Of a stretch of DNA of 64,000 nt, positions 1 to 8,500 are shown piece by piece. This stretch comes from Pseudocalidococcus sp964653145 (lineage in GTDB: Bacteria > Cyanobacteriota > Cyanobacteriia > Thermosynechococcales > Thermosynechococcaceae): assembly GCA_964653145.1 (NCBI GenBank), contig CAZZCG010000013.1:1-64000 (forward strand). The letters run 5' to 3'. Under the pieces are notes generated by a model. That model was not told where the DNA came from. It made no database searches and was given only the letters and a program-made list of their open reading frames with translations. The position numbers and the translations under genes were made by a program. Numbering within the stretch: position 1 is the first letter of the stretch; every line of letters starts with the position of its first letter.

Positions 1-569
1 TTTGAACATCGTACGGGGTATTTCTTTTTTAAAAAAAGCACAAAGTCGTTGAGGTCGATAATGTATACAGCTCGACCATCTTGGGTTTGTTCACTGGTTC
101 TTACGGGGGCCGGGGGGGGGGGTGGTTCCTGGCCTTCAACGGGTGGAGGGGGTGGGGGTGGGGGGGGTGGCACCGCTTGGGAGATGACACTAATCTGCAA
201 ACCTTTGGGAGTAATCCGGGCAAAATCTTGCAAGAGTGCTGACCAGGGCTTGACTTGGTTAAAGATGGTGGTCAAGGCCTGGGTTTCTGCTGAAATTGCA
301 GTTGCTTGTTGCCGCAGTTCAGATAATTTTTGGAGTTGGGGAGTTACTTGGGCTAAACGGTCTTCGATTTCGGCTTGCTTAGCACGAAGTTGTCCGACCC
401 AAAATCCTGCCCCAACTGCTCCCAGAACCACCAGGCCCAGAAAAATAAAGGCAGCAACGCCACCAATGATGATGGGGGTGTTATCTACGGCTCCACTGGT
501 TGCACCGAGATCACTATCACCGCCAAGCTCTGGACGATCTCTGAGTAAGTTGATGTCAATTGCATACAT
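1..569 (-). CDS. pilN: Type IV pilus assembly protein PilN (3' end beyond window)
   Basis: The reverse strand is open from an ATG at 569 to the window edge, about 189 codons with no stop. PilN is the bitopic inner-membrane protein that links cytoplasmic PilM to PilO in the pilus alignment complex. The start reads MYAIDINLLRDRPELG, which fits the PilN N-terminus that binds PilM; one membrane helix follows at about residues 33-57, then a short coiled-coil-like stretch. A periplasmic segment near residues 135-155 is a proline run encoded by C tracts of up to 11 bases, after which the frame continues into VYIIDLNDFVLFL. An AGGAG lies 10 nt before the ATG, and pilM ends 17 nt upstream, so the two are co-transcribed. 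The reading frame was checked base by base across the C tracts. The proline insert is unusual; the family assignment rests on the N-terminus and the pilM neighbour. Confidence 0.85.
   Translation of the reverse strand, partial: MYAIDINLLRDRPELGGDSDLGATSGAVDNTPIIIGGVAAFIFLGLVVLGAVGAGFWVGQLRAKQAEIEDRLAQVTPQLQKLSELRQQATAISAETQALTTIFNQVKPWSALLQDFARITPKGLQISVISQAVPPPPPPPPPPVEGQEPPPPPAPVRTSEQTQDGRAVYIIDLNDFVLFLKKKYPVRCS
112..122. repeat. 11-base G/C homopolymer inside pilN
   Basis: Eleven consecutive G on the plus strand (C on the coding strand), with an 8-G run at 160-167 and other short runs nearby. Together they encode the proline-rich stretch of PilN. At the length shown, the frame is intact on both sides. 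Tracts of this length are prone to slipped-strand mispairing and to sequencing error. Confidence 0.95.
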
Positions 570-586
570 ATCGGCTCATCTCCTGC

Positions 587-1666
587 TTATAGTACGCCCC
601 GCAACCCCAGGCCAATGACCGTTCCCAGGCCTGGACGTTTATCCGGTGGGAGTTCATCGGTAACTTGGAGCGCCAAACTCGAAATGGGATCCATGAGAAG
701 AGTGATATAGCTCAATTTCTGGTTGAAAAATTCATCAATTTGACCAATCCCAGCCCCGACCCCTGCCAGCAGCAACTGGGAAATTTCCAGGGTTTCGCCT
801 TGATTAAGATAAAAATCAATGGAGCGCCGCAGTTCGTCGGCCAAGTCGCCTAGGACTCGGAGGATGGCCGCAGAACTGGGATTATTGGCGGCCCCATCCA
901 CTGGGCCAACGGGCACACTGAGACTGCTGAGTAAATCCACACCCATTGAGGGGGGGAGATTCATGGCCCGGCTAATGGCTTCCTGCATCCGGGCAGTACC
1001 AATGGGGACTTTACGGTTGAATTGGGGAATGCCGTCTTTAACAATGCTGATTTCGGTACCATCAAAGCCAATATCAACAATGGCAACCGCCTCACCCACC
1101 AGTTGCTGCAACTGTTCCCGCATGGTTCGCATTAGGGCAAAACTGCTGACCTCTAGGGTAGAGAGGGTTAAGCCGGCCTGGCTGAAGGTACTAGCAAACA
1201 AATCCGTGACCACCTTAGGGGTACCCACCAACAGCACCTCAACCCGCTCAATCCCATCATCATCGAGGCTAGTGCCGAGCTTTTGAAAGTCCACATCTGC
1301 TTCTTCTCGGGGAAAGGGCAAATAAAGTGGAGCTTCTTGGTATAGAACCATTTCCCGTAGTTCTGGGTTACTGAGTTCCGCCGGTAGCCGAATGAGTCGA
1401 ATCACAGCTTCCCCCATGGGTATGGCACTGACAACCGACTTAACCTTGATTTTCTTCTCATCAATGCCTTGACGGATTGCATCAGCAACGGCAGATGTAT
1501 CCATGATTCGCCCCTCTTCGATCGCGCCCTCGACCAGAGGAACCGAGACAAAGGAGTCCAACTTAAAGCCCTGGCGGCCTTGCTCCAGCACTGCAATGTT
1601 CACCCGTTCCGGGGTTAGCTCAATACCCAGGCCTTGTTTTGGTTTAGAAAACAAACTAACAATCAC
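587..1666 (-). CDS. pilM: Type IV pilus assembly protein PilM
   Basis: Actin-like ATPase-fold cytoplasmic protein of 359 residues. It binds the N-terminus of PilN and anchors the PilMNOPQ alignment complex of the type IV pilus. The N-terminus LGIELTPERVNIAVLEQ is the phosphate-1-like strand, and VAIVDIGFDGTEISIVKDG near residue 195 is the second nucleotide-binding strand; LAGVGAGIGQIDEFF near 305 matches the adenosine loop. The length is normal for the family. Translation starts at a GTG (1666) with AGGTG just upstream. It is the first gene of an operon running off the left edge (pilM-pilN and probably pilO-pilQ, the usual cyanobacterial order). Its promoter should lie in 1667-2203. Confidence 0.93.
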   Translation of the reverse strand: MIVSLFSKPKQGLGIELTPERVNIAVLEQGRQGFKLDSFVSVPLVEGAIEEGRIMDTSAVADAIRQGIDEKKIKVKSVVSAIPMGEAVIRLIRLPAELSNPELREMVLYQEAPLYLPFPREEADVDFQKLGTSLDDDGIERVEVLLVGTPKVVTDLFASTFSQAGLTLSTLEVSSFALMRTMREQLQQLVGEAVAIVDIGFDGTEISIVKDGIPQFNRKVPIGTARMQEAISRAMNLPPSMGVDLLSSLSVPVGPVDGAANNPSSAAILRVLGDLADELRRSIDFYLNQGETLEISQLLLAGVGAGIGQIDEFFNQKLSYITLLMDPISSLALQVTDELPPDKRPGLGTVIGLGLRGVL

Positions 1667-2203
1667 AACTGCACCTATTCCCCAGAAAACCGAGATGGAC
1701 GGACGGAATCAATCGCAGACAAGAGGAGCGTAAGAGGAAACTACACAGACATAAGTTAAGGATGGAAGCCTTATGCAAACTTGATCAGATTAGGAAAAAG
1801 AAACACAATTCGAGGAACGCCACAACTGTGGACAACCTAACACTTTCCCTAAGGTAACTGAGGTGATTCGGCTCCTTAGAAGATGGCGGTCAGTTCTTTG
1901 AATGTCACAAAATTTTGCAACCGGAATAGGGCAATTATCGGAAAATCGCCGTGGACTGGTCTAAGTAGGTTTTGAAATTGGCACAAAATATAGTTAAGAC
2001 TGCAAACAATTGTCAATCAAGGGTTCATGGCTGTGCCAGTCCAGAAATTGACCAGCCCAGGCCGGGGTCAGTTCACAGGTAAAAAAGCTTGGGAATGGCA
2101 AATTAATTAGTATTAGGAATGTCAAGCTCAAGAAACTTAAAGATTAGACTTTTGATTAAGGTGAAATGACCATTGGCTGTAAACTACTCTTAGATTATCT
2201 CCT
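1667..2203. other. 537-nt intergenic region between divergent pilM and 2OG oxygenase
   Basis: No convincing ORF or RNA gene is seen. The region must hold the pilM promoter (minus strand) and that of the downstream oxygenase (plus strand). The right half (about 1990-2190) is AT-rich. No clear hairpin or known operator was recognised. Confidence 0.5.
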
Positions 2204-2209
2204 GTGACT

Positions 2210-2794
2210 ATGCTTCCGAAACTGACTGATTTAGGCCATGAAATTCTGCTGGTGGAAAATCTCCTTGATTCTGCAATCTGTGATCATATTATTCAAGTTG
2301 CTGAATGCTTAGAATTTCACCCCTCCAGCATAGTTATGGGGGTTGTTGATACGGATGTCAGGGGTGGACAGCTCCTATCGTTGGATGGCAACGAACCGCT
2401 CAAGCAATCAACGCAAGCCTTGCTTTACGAAAAGATCAAGTCGATTCAGGGACTCTTATTCGAACGCTATGGTATTCACTTTCCTCAAGTTGAAACCTTT
2501 TCGATCTTGCGCTATCAAGCTGGAGAGGGCTATCGTCGGCATGTGGATAACTTGCTTTTAGCCAATCGGATCATGGAATTAAATCAAGGAATTCCGACCC
2601 GTGATGTCAGCATTGTTGGCTACCTAAATCAAGGCTTTGAGGGTGGCGAAACCTACTTCGATCGACAGGATATTAAAGTTAAACCTCAAACTGGTTCGGT
2701 GTTGGTTTTTCCTTCCTATTTCACCCATCCTCACCAGGCCCTACCGGTGACCACAGGAATTAAGTATGCGTTTACAACTTGGTTATATTACTAA
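2210..2794 (+). CDS. 2OG-Fe(II) oxygenase, prolyl 4-hydroxylase-like
   Basis: Encodes about 194 residues of the double-stranded beta-helix oxygenase superfamily, which uses Fe(II), O2 and 2-oxoglutarate to hydroxylate a substrate. The iron ligands are visible: H-x-D in YRRHVDN (about residue 110) and the distal histidine in FPSYFTHPHQ (about 170). A basic residue that would bind 2-oxoglutarate follows in GIKYAFTTW. GGETYF is the usual turn between them. The protein is only the catalytic domain, with no signal peptide or membrane segment, so it is cytosolic. The substrate is unknown. An in-frame GTG at 2204 is an alternative start; neither start has a strong ribosome-binding site. It stands alone, with more than 300 nt on each side. 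Confidence 0.85.
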   Translation: MLPKLTDLGHEILLVENLLDSAICDHIIQVAECLEFHPSSIVMGVVDTDVRGGQLLSLDGNEPLKQSTQALLYEKIKSIQGLLFERYGIHFPQVETFSILRYQAGEGYRRHVDNLLLANRIMELNQGIPTRDVSIVGYLNQGFEGGETYFDRQDIKVKPQTGSVLVFPSYFTHPHQALPVTTGIKYAFTTWLYY

Positions 2795-3108
2795 CCTATT
2801 AAAATAATTTTACTGATTGTCAGAACTCTGGAACCTGGCTCGAAAATACTTGCAACCTTGATCGATGGTTTATCAAACGATTTGGGCTTAACCACAATAA
2901 CCGGCAGTTAATGGTTAGGAATTGGTGAATAATACCAACAGCACAACCTATTTTGGCTTTACCGTGTTAAGTTAACAGGAATTTTTTAGGCATCCCCCTT
3001 ATCTTGGTCTTAGATTCGTGAGTAGGGACAAGCTATGATTAACATCTTGTTAAGCTGAGATTATCCAATCTTGCCGCCCGCCGGCCATAACAGTTCTCGC
3101 AAATCACC
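2795..3108. other. 314-nt intergenic region
   Basis: No gene recognised. It contains a short palindrome, GTTAAGTTAAC, at 2966-2976, which could be an operator or chance in AT-rich sequence. It presumably carries the terminator of the oxygenase gene and the promoter of the next gene. Confidence 0.45.
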
Positions 3109-5241
3109 ATGCTGCCGGATCATTATCAGACAGAGCCTCGTTTAGTTGCAGCATTGGCGGCCCTTGATCGGTGTGACTATACAGTGGCAATTGCCGCCCT
3201 GGAGTCCATTCGCAATGAGTATGGTTTAAAGTCCTGGGGAATCACTGCCCACATGTACCTCGTCAAGGTCTATGACGAAACCGCTCAATGGGATCGGGCC
3301 CTAACCCTGTGCAATCTCTTGAGGGAATCCTCCTATCCACAGGTTCAGTCCTGGGGAGCAAAGGCATTCTCTAGGTTGCAACAAAAGAAACAAGTCTCCG
3401 GGCACCTACCCCCACCCTTGGAGCCATTGCCGATTCCAACCTCCCCCCAACAGCAAGCGCCTCCAGCCAACTACCCACTACTACCCAGCAACCGATGGCA
3501 ACTATGGCTGATCCAGATCAGTTGCTTGGGGGCCTTGGCTCTGGTGGGGGTCTGGGGGCTCCTATTTATCCTGGTTGGGCCGATCCTCAGCCAGCTAAGA
3601 ATGTGGTACGACCTATCGAGCCTGGGAACTCCCATCGCTGGGTTGGTGATCGCTTTCACAGGCCTGGTGGTGGGGATTGGTTACCCCTGGGCCTGGGTGG
3701 GATGGTTACGACGGTGTTGCCAACTTCAACCGCTGTCCCTGACGACACTCAATCGTTACAGTCCCAAGAGCCTCGAAGTTTGGGGGAGATTTTCCTGGTC
3801 TTGGCGACAACCTCAACTGGCCCTATTGCCAACAGCGACTCCGTTAATTTTTAGTTTTGGTCATGGTATCCGCAGGGTTATCCTTAGCGAGGGGCTACTT
3901 ACAACTCTGTCTGATTCATCAATCGCAGTACTCCTAACCTCGGAACTCCTGCAACTACGCCAGCAGCATAACCTTTTACTTGGGCCAGTGTTTTTTATCT
4001 ATCAGTCCCTCTATGCCCTGTATCGGTTAGGCGCACGGCAGAGCAACAAACAGGCGGATCGGCTTGAACAGATGACACTTCAGGCCAAGGGCAAACCAGA
4101 CTGGGGAGTGTTGCTGTTACATCAGCTCCTCTATCGAGCGTATTGTGGGGCAACGGTTATGGTTTACGCCGTGCTCTGGCTCTTGAAAAAAATCATGGCC
4201 CCTGCCAACCGCACTAGACTACATCACGCTGATCGGATAACCGTTAACCAGACTAAAGATGCCTTGAGCCTCAGCCAGGCCCTAGTTGAAATTACAGAGC
4301 ATATTGCAGCCACAGTTCAACAGCAGCAGACCTACCCCCATGAGCTTGAGCAGTACTGCCTTGCCCTACCCGTAGAACCCTCCGCTGCCACAACCTTTGG
4401 TGGTCTTCAGTTCGGTTCGCAATTACGGGACTGGGACAAAATTACGGCCTGGGAGCGACTTAACCCGATCAAAGACTGGTTCAGCCTTTTAAGTTCCCAC
4501 CCCTTTCTCGGGACTCGCCTCCAGGCCCTGAGTGGTTACGCACAGAAATTGCGACAACAACCCTATTTACAATCCGCAGCCTCCCTTAGGGTTCCCCAAC
4601 GACAACATCCCTGGCGGCAACTCACTCCTGTGTGGGGGTTGGTGGTGGGCATTGTCCTGGCGCTGATTGCGTGGCGTTTAGGGGCATTTGCCGTCAGTTC
4701 CGGCCGGATTGGCATGCCCATGTGGTGGTTCTCAAATCTTAGTTTGATGCTTTGGGGGTGGGGTAGCCTCGGCTTGGCCTTGGGAATTCTGGTGCGGATC
4801 AATGCCTACTATCCGGTGATCAAGGAGCCAATCACGGATGCCATGGGGCTAAAACCCTTGCTGGAAAACCCCACCGCTCTTCCCTTAGATAGTGTTCCCT
4901 TGAAGCTGACTGGAAAACTATTATTTACAGGTGGCCTGGAAAATTGCTGGGGGCAACGACTTTGGCTCCAAACCCCTGTCGGTTTGTTTAAGCTTCAGGC
5001 CTGGGGTTACTGGGGCCCCTTTAGTCATGGATTTCGTCGCGGGTTTCAGGCCTGGGAGAATCAGGAAATCGAGGTTCAAGGCTGGTGGCGGCGGGGTGAG
5101 GTTCCCTGGATTGAGGTGGATCAGGCTCGCAGGCTTGACAAATTGGGAGATCGATTTATGGGCTGTGCGCCTCAATGGACAACGGCGTTTGTGGTCGCTT
5201 TAGTGTTTTTCAGTCTTTACACCTTTTTGCTGAGTTCCTAA
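3109..5241 (+). CDS. Large membrane protein with degenerate M48 (HtpX-like) peptidase domain
   Basis: A 710-residue protein. Residues 1-90 look like TPR-type helices (a TAHMYLVKVYDETAQWDRAL repeat), followed by a proline-rich linker (about 102-125) and several membrane helices (about 135-160, 170-195, 345-365, 505-530, 540-565). The middle part has the layout of M48 zinc metallopeptidases: AVLLTSELLQLRQQHN at about 273-288 sits where HExxH is expected, NKQADRL follows where the third ligand ExxAD is expected, and LSSHPFLGTRLQAL at about 464 matches the conserved L-S-T-H-P-x-x-x-x-R block. All three zinc ligands are changed (S, Q and Q), so it is probably proteolytically inactive. The C-terminal 100 residues are soluble, ending in one more membrane helix. 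It lies alone between long intergenic regions. The family link is inferred from pattern, not from a database search. Confidence 0.7.
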   Translation: MLPDHYQTEPRLVAALAALDRCDYTVAIAALESIRNEYGLKSWGITAHMYLVKVYDETAQWDRALTLCNLLRESSYPQVQSWGAKAFSRLQQKKQVSGHLPPPLEPLPIPTSPQQQAPPANYPLLPSNRWQLWLIQISCLGALALVGVWGLLFILVGPILSQLRMWYDLSSLGTPIAGLVIAFTGLVVGIGYPWAWVGWLRRCCQLQPLSLTTLNRYSPKSLEVWGRFSWSWRQPQLALLPTATPLIFSFGHGIRRVILSEGLLTTLSDSSIAVLLTSELLQLRQQHNLLLGPVFFIYQSLYALYRLGARQSNKQADRLEQMTLQAKGKPDWGVLLLHQLLYRAYCGATVMVYAVLWLLKKIMAPANRTRLHHADRITVNQTKDALSLSQALVEITEHIAATVQQQQTYPHELEQYCLALPVEPSAATTFGGLQFGSQLRDWDKITAWERLNPIKDWFSLLSSHPFLGTRLQALSGYAQKLRQQPYLQSAASLRVPQRQHPWRQLTPVWGLVVGIVLALIAWRLGAFAVSSGRIGMPMWWFSNLSLMLWGWGSLGLALGILVRINAYYPVIKEPITDAMGLKPLLENPTALPLDSVPLKLTGKLLFTGGLENCWGQRLWLQTPVGLFKLQAWGYWGPFSHGFRRGFQAWENQEIEVQGWWRRGEVPWIEVDQARRLDKLGDRFMGCAPQWTTAFVVALVFFSLYTFLLSS

Positions 5242-5289
5242 TTTTTCACAGAGGGTGCATGAAACCCAAGCCTGGGACAATTATTATAG

Positions 5290-5305
5290 TGTGACTAAAA
5301 TCACA
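5290..5305. promoter_or_regulatory. CRP/SyCRP1-type palindrome upstream of hpsA
   Basis: Reads TGTGACTAAAATCACA, an exact TGTGA-N6-TCACA, the consensus half-sites of cAMP receptor proteins; the symmetry extends one more base each side (G..C). It lies 231 nt before the hpsA start, in the only long gap upstream of that operon. In Synechocystis the cAMP receptor SyCRP1 is known to control the equivalent pseudopilin operon (slr2015-slr2018), so activation of hpsABCD by a cAMP receptor is a reasonable inference. Confidence 0.7.
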
Positions 5306-5363
5306 CCCGTTCAGCTATCCATTGATATTATTTCATGAGTAGCCTTCCCTAAAAAATGGGCGC

Positions 5364-5390
5364 AGTTGTGATTAAAGTTTCATCACAACT
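5364..5390. promoter_or_regulatory. Second inverted repeat upstream of hpsA
   Basis: Perfect 9-bp arms AGTTGTGAT (5364-5372) and ATCACAACT (5382-5390) separated by 9 nt. Each arm contains TGTGA/TCACA, but the spacing is wider than in a normal CRP site. It could be a second regulator site or a hairpin in the hpsA leader. Confidence 0.5.
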
Positions 5391-5535
5391 TCCCTCACTC
5401 AAACATTACGAATTCCTATCAAATCAGCCATTTCTGAAAATTTATTAGGAGAAGAATCCAGAATAGGGTAAACAGGGTCAGGCTTTCTTAGGTTCTGCAA
5501 AGTTTTGTCTATGGATTGTCTAAGGTCAAAATTTC

Positions 5536-8500
5536 ATGAGTAAGGGTGATCGTCGGTTTGGGCTAAGTAAACGGGCCTATCGCAAGCATATGAGTTTCTT
5601 GCGTAACCTTTTTCGTCAACTCAAGAAATGGATGCGGCGAAGACTCCGGGGTATAGGTCAGCAAAGACAGACAGATTGGCAACTACGGCGGTCTCGAGGG
5701 TTTGTGTTGCCCACCGCTGTCTTAATTGTCTTAGTCCTTAGTATCACCATTGGGGCGTTGCTATTCCGAACCCTAAATCGAACAACCCAAGTTGCTGGTG
5801 GGCGCCAGGATACCCAAGTTCTGAACACGGCTGCTCCAGCCCTGGATCGAGCCCGCTCAAAATTAGAGTATCTGTTCCAAGATCCTCGCTTTCCCAATGG
5901 GGTTCCAGGGGAAGGCCGGCTGCAGGAGATGATGCTCAATGTTTCAGCCAGTCCAGATCCCTACACCTTTGCCGATGAAACCCGAATCGATCTAGACGGC
6001 GATGGAACCGTTGACAATGCCTGGTATTTTCAGCCCTCTGGTTCCTCCATCGTGGCCTACTCGATCCTGATGCAACGGCCTACGGATACCCTGCTTAGTG
6101 CATCGGATGCTGACAAAGCTGAGGCTCTGGTTACCCGTAGTCGTCCCCTGGAAACCATTGCTGATGCCTCTGGGGTGTGTGCGGCAGCTTTAGGTGCGGC
6201 AGCGGGTGGAACGGAGGGGGGCTGGGATCCCATTAGCTCCTCAACTCTGCGGAAAAACTTTCAAATCAATGCTTTTGTTTTTGAAAACCGCAATGGCGGC
6301 CAGGCCCTGGCAACGATCGATATGGTTCAGGAACGGCAGCTTGACCGGGGTAATAAGTGGGGTGCCTGGTTTCGGAATGACCTAGAAATATTCCCAGGCC
6401 CCGCATTTCGTTGGAATGGCGCAATTCACACCGAAGGCAGTTTGATTGTTGGCGATAGTAGTAATTTTACGGCTTACTTAGTTAGTTCTCCGAGTTCCTG
6501 TATCTACACCCCCTCCTCCTCCGAAATTACCGTGACCCAGGTGGCCAATGAAACTGGGGGGATCGTCTTCCAAGGGCAAATTGTCAACGGAAGCATGAAA
6601 CTCAATAACTTCAATGGCAGCAGCAACTACCACGTTTATCGCCAACCTCCAGCCCAGCCCGTCTTTGACCAAAGTTCCGGGACCCCAGGACAACCCAATA
6701 ATTTGATTAATGCAGATCGGGATTCTGTGGCTAGCACCGTGACCAGTGTGAACCCCATTGCCCTGAACCCCATTGCCCTGCAAACAGAAGATGTGAGTCG
6801 GGCGCGGGGAACGGATACGACCAACACCTCCGCTCGGGATACCACCTGGGACACCCAGTATTTGGTGCAGCAGGGGCGCATTTTCAACCAAACCCAACCC
6901 AAGCCCTATGTGGATGATACCTATCGGGCCGACAACCGCTACGGGCCGAAACCCATTTATGACCGCAACTTCACGAACCCCGACCCCGACCTCGTTATTC
7001 CCAGTGGCAGTTCCGCTGGCGATGCTATTCCCACAACGAATACCAAACTGACTCGGAATAATCCACCCACCGGCGAAGGTAAGGATGATGTGGGCCTGGA
7101 TGGCTATTGGGAACGCCGGGCCCGTCAGGAAGGATTGCGGATTATTGTCGGTGAACGTCTTGAATTAGGTAAAGCCCTAGATGCCCCCAGCAGCACTGGA
7201 TTTCCCACAACCCGGATTAACGAAACCCTGCAACGGCGGACGTTACGGGATAATTTAGCCGCTGCTCAAGGAACCGTCCTGTATCACTACAAAGCGGTGG
7301 GCACAACGGTTACCCCCTCAATTCCCGATCCCAGTGGGACGGTCTATGCTGGAAACACAACCGGTGGATTTGCCCCCATTGCCTGCCAGGCCAGTACCTA
7401 TCACTCGGGAACCTCTCAGTCCGCGCTCCGCAGCATTAGCTACAACCAATATTCTGGTGTGACCGGCGCGCCGCAGATCTTCTCAGACTTTTTCACTGGC
7501 CGCGGTACGGATGGTTGGGAATACACCCCCGCAACCGTTGGCACAGACATGACCCAGGCCCTAACCAACCTTGTCAATGCCCAGATCAACGGAGCAAATG
7601 TTGCCAGCGACTCCGACGGCAATAAAGGTGCCTTTCCCCCCACCCAGGAAAGCTCTGGAACCGTCATTCACCCCAATCCCCAAGAAACCCGCAACGGTAA
7701 TTTTTCTAACTTAAAACGCGCCCTTGGGATTGCGGCGGCGGATCGGAGCTTGGCCGATAACAGTTACATCGACTCTGCGGCTTGCACCATGGGAATGCTG
7801 GCGGATAGTGTCAACAAACTAACAGGGCTCAGCTACTCCAGCTTAGATGCAACTCAACTTGCAACCCTGAACGCTGACCTTGGGACACTCAGTGACGGAG
7901 CTATTGTCAACAATGCAGGCACACCCTTAAGTGCGTCTGGGGAATTGTCCTTTAGCTACAACAGCCCCACCAGTGGCAATCCCCTTGAATTGGTGACTCA
8001 ACTCTATCGTCCGAATATCAGCTCGACCTTGAGCTTTTCTGGGGGATATCTGCCATCCGATGCCTTTGTCAGTGGTGCTCCGGCAAACTGGGCAGCCCGT
8101 CCCTTACCCACCGAAAGCACCAGTAGCCGTCTAGCTCGATTGATTGCCCTGAAGGAGCAGGTCAATTACGACCTCAATCCCAGTGGCTACAGTTGTGGCA
8201 TTGATGGTTCGACCTATCCCAACTTAGCGAGGGCATTCTGTTTAACCCGGCCTGGAATGACTGTCATTCGGACAGCAGCTACAACCACACAACCAGCGGC
8301 AAACTCAACAACCGATCTCGCTTTTACCATTGAGACTCCCCCTAACTACGATTTTCGTCCCTTTGCAGAGAATGAAATTGTCTATGTGGCCGGTCTTGGA
8401 AGGTATCGGGTTGCAGCACCAATTTCATCCACTACCCTGACCTTGCGTCGATTAGCGACAGCTGATGCAGGAGATGCTCCAGTTAATTCTTCGATTCCGA

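Noticed and set aside
49..618. A 189-codon plus-strand ORF rich in glycine
   Set aside because: It is the antisense of pilN; the glycine run is the reverse complement of the PilN proline run.
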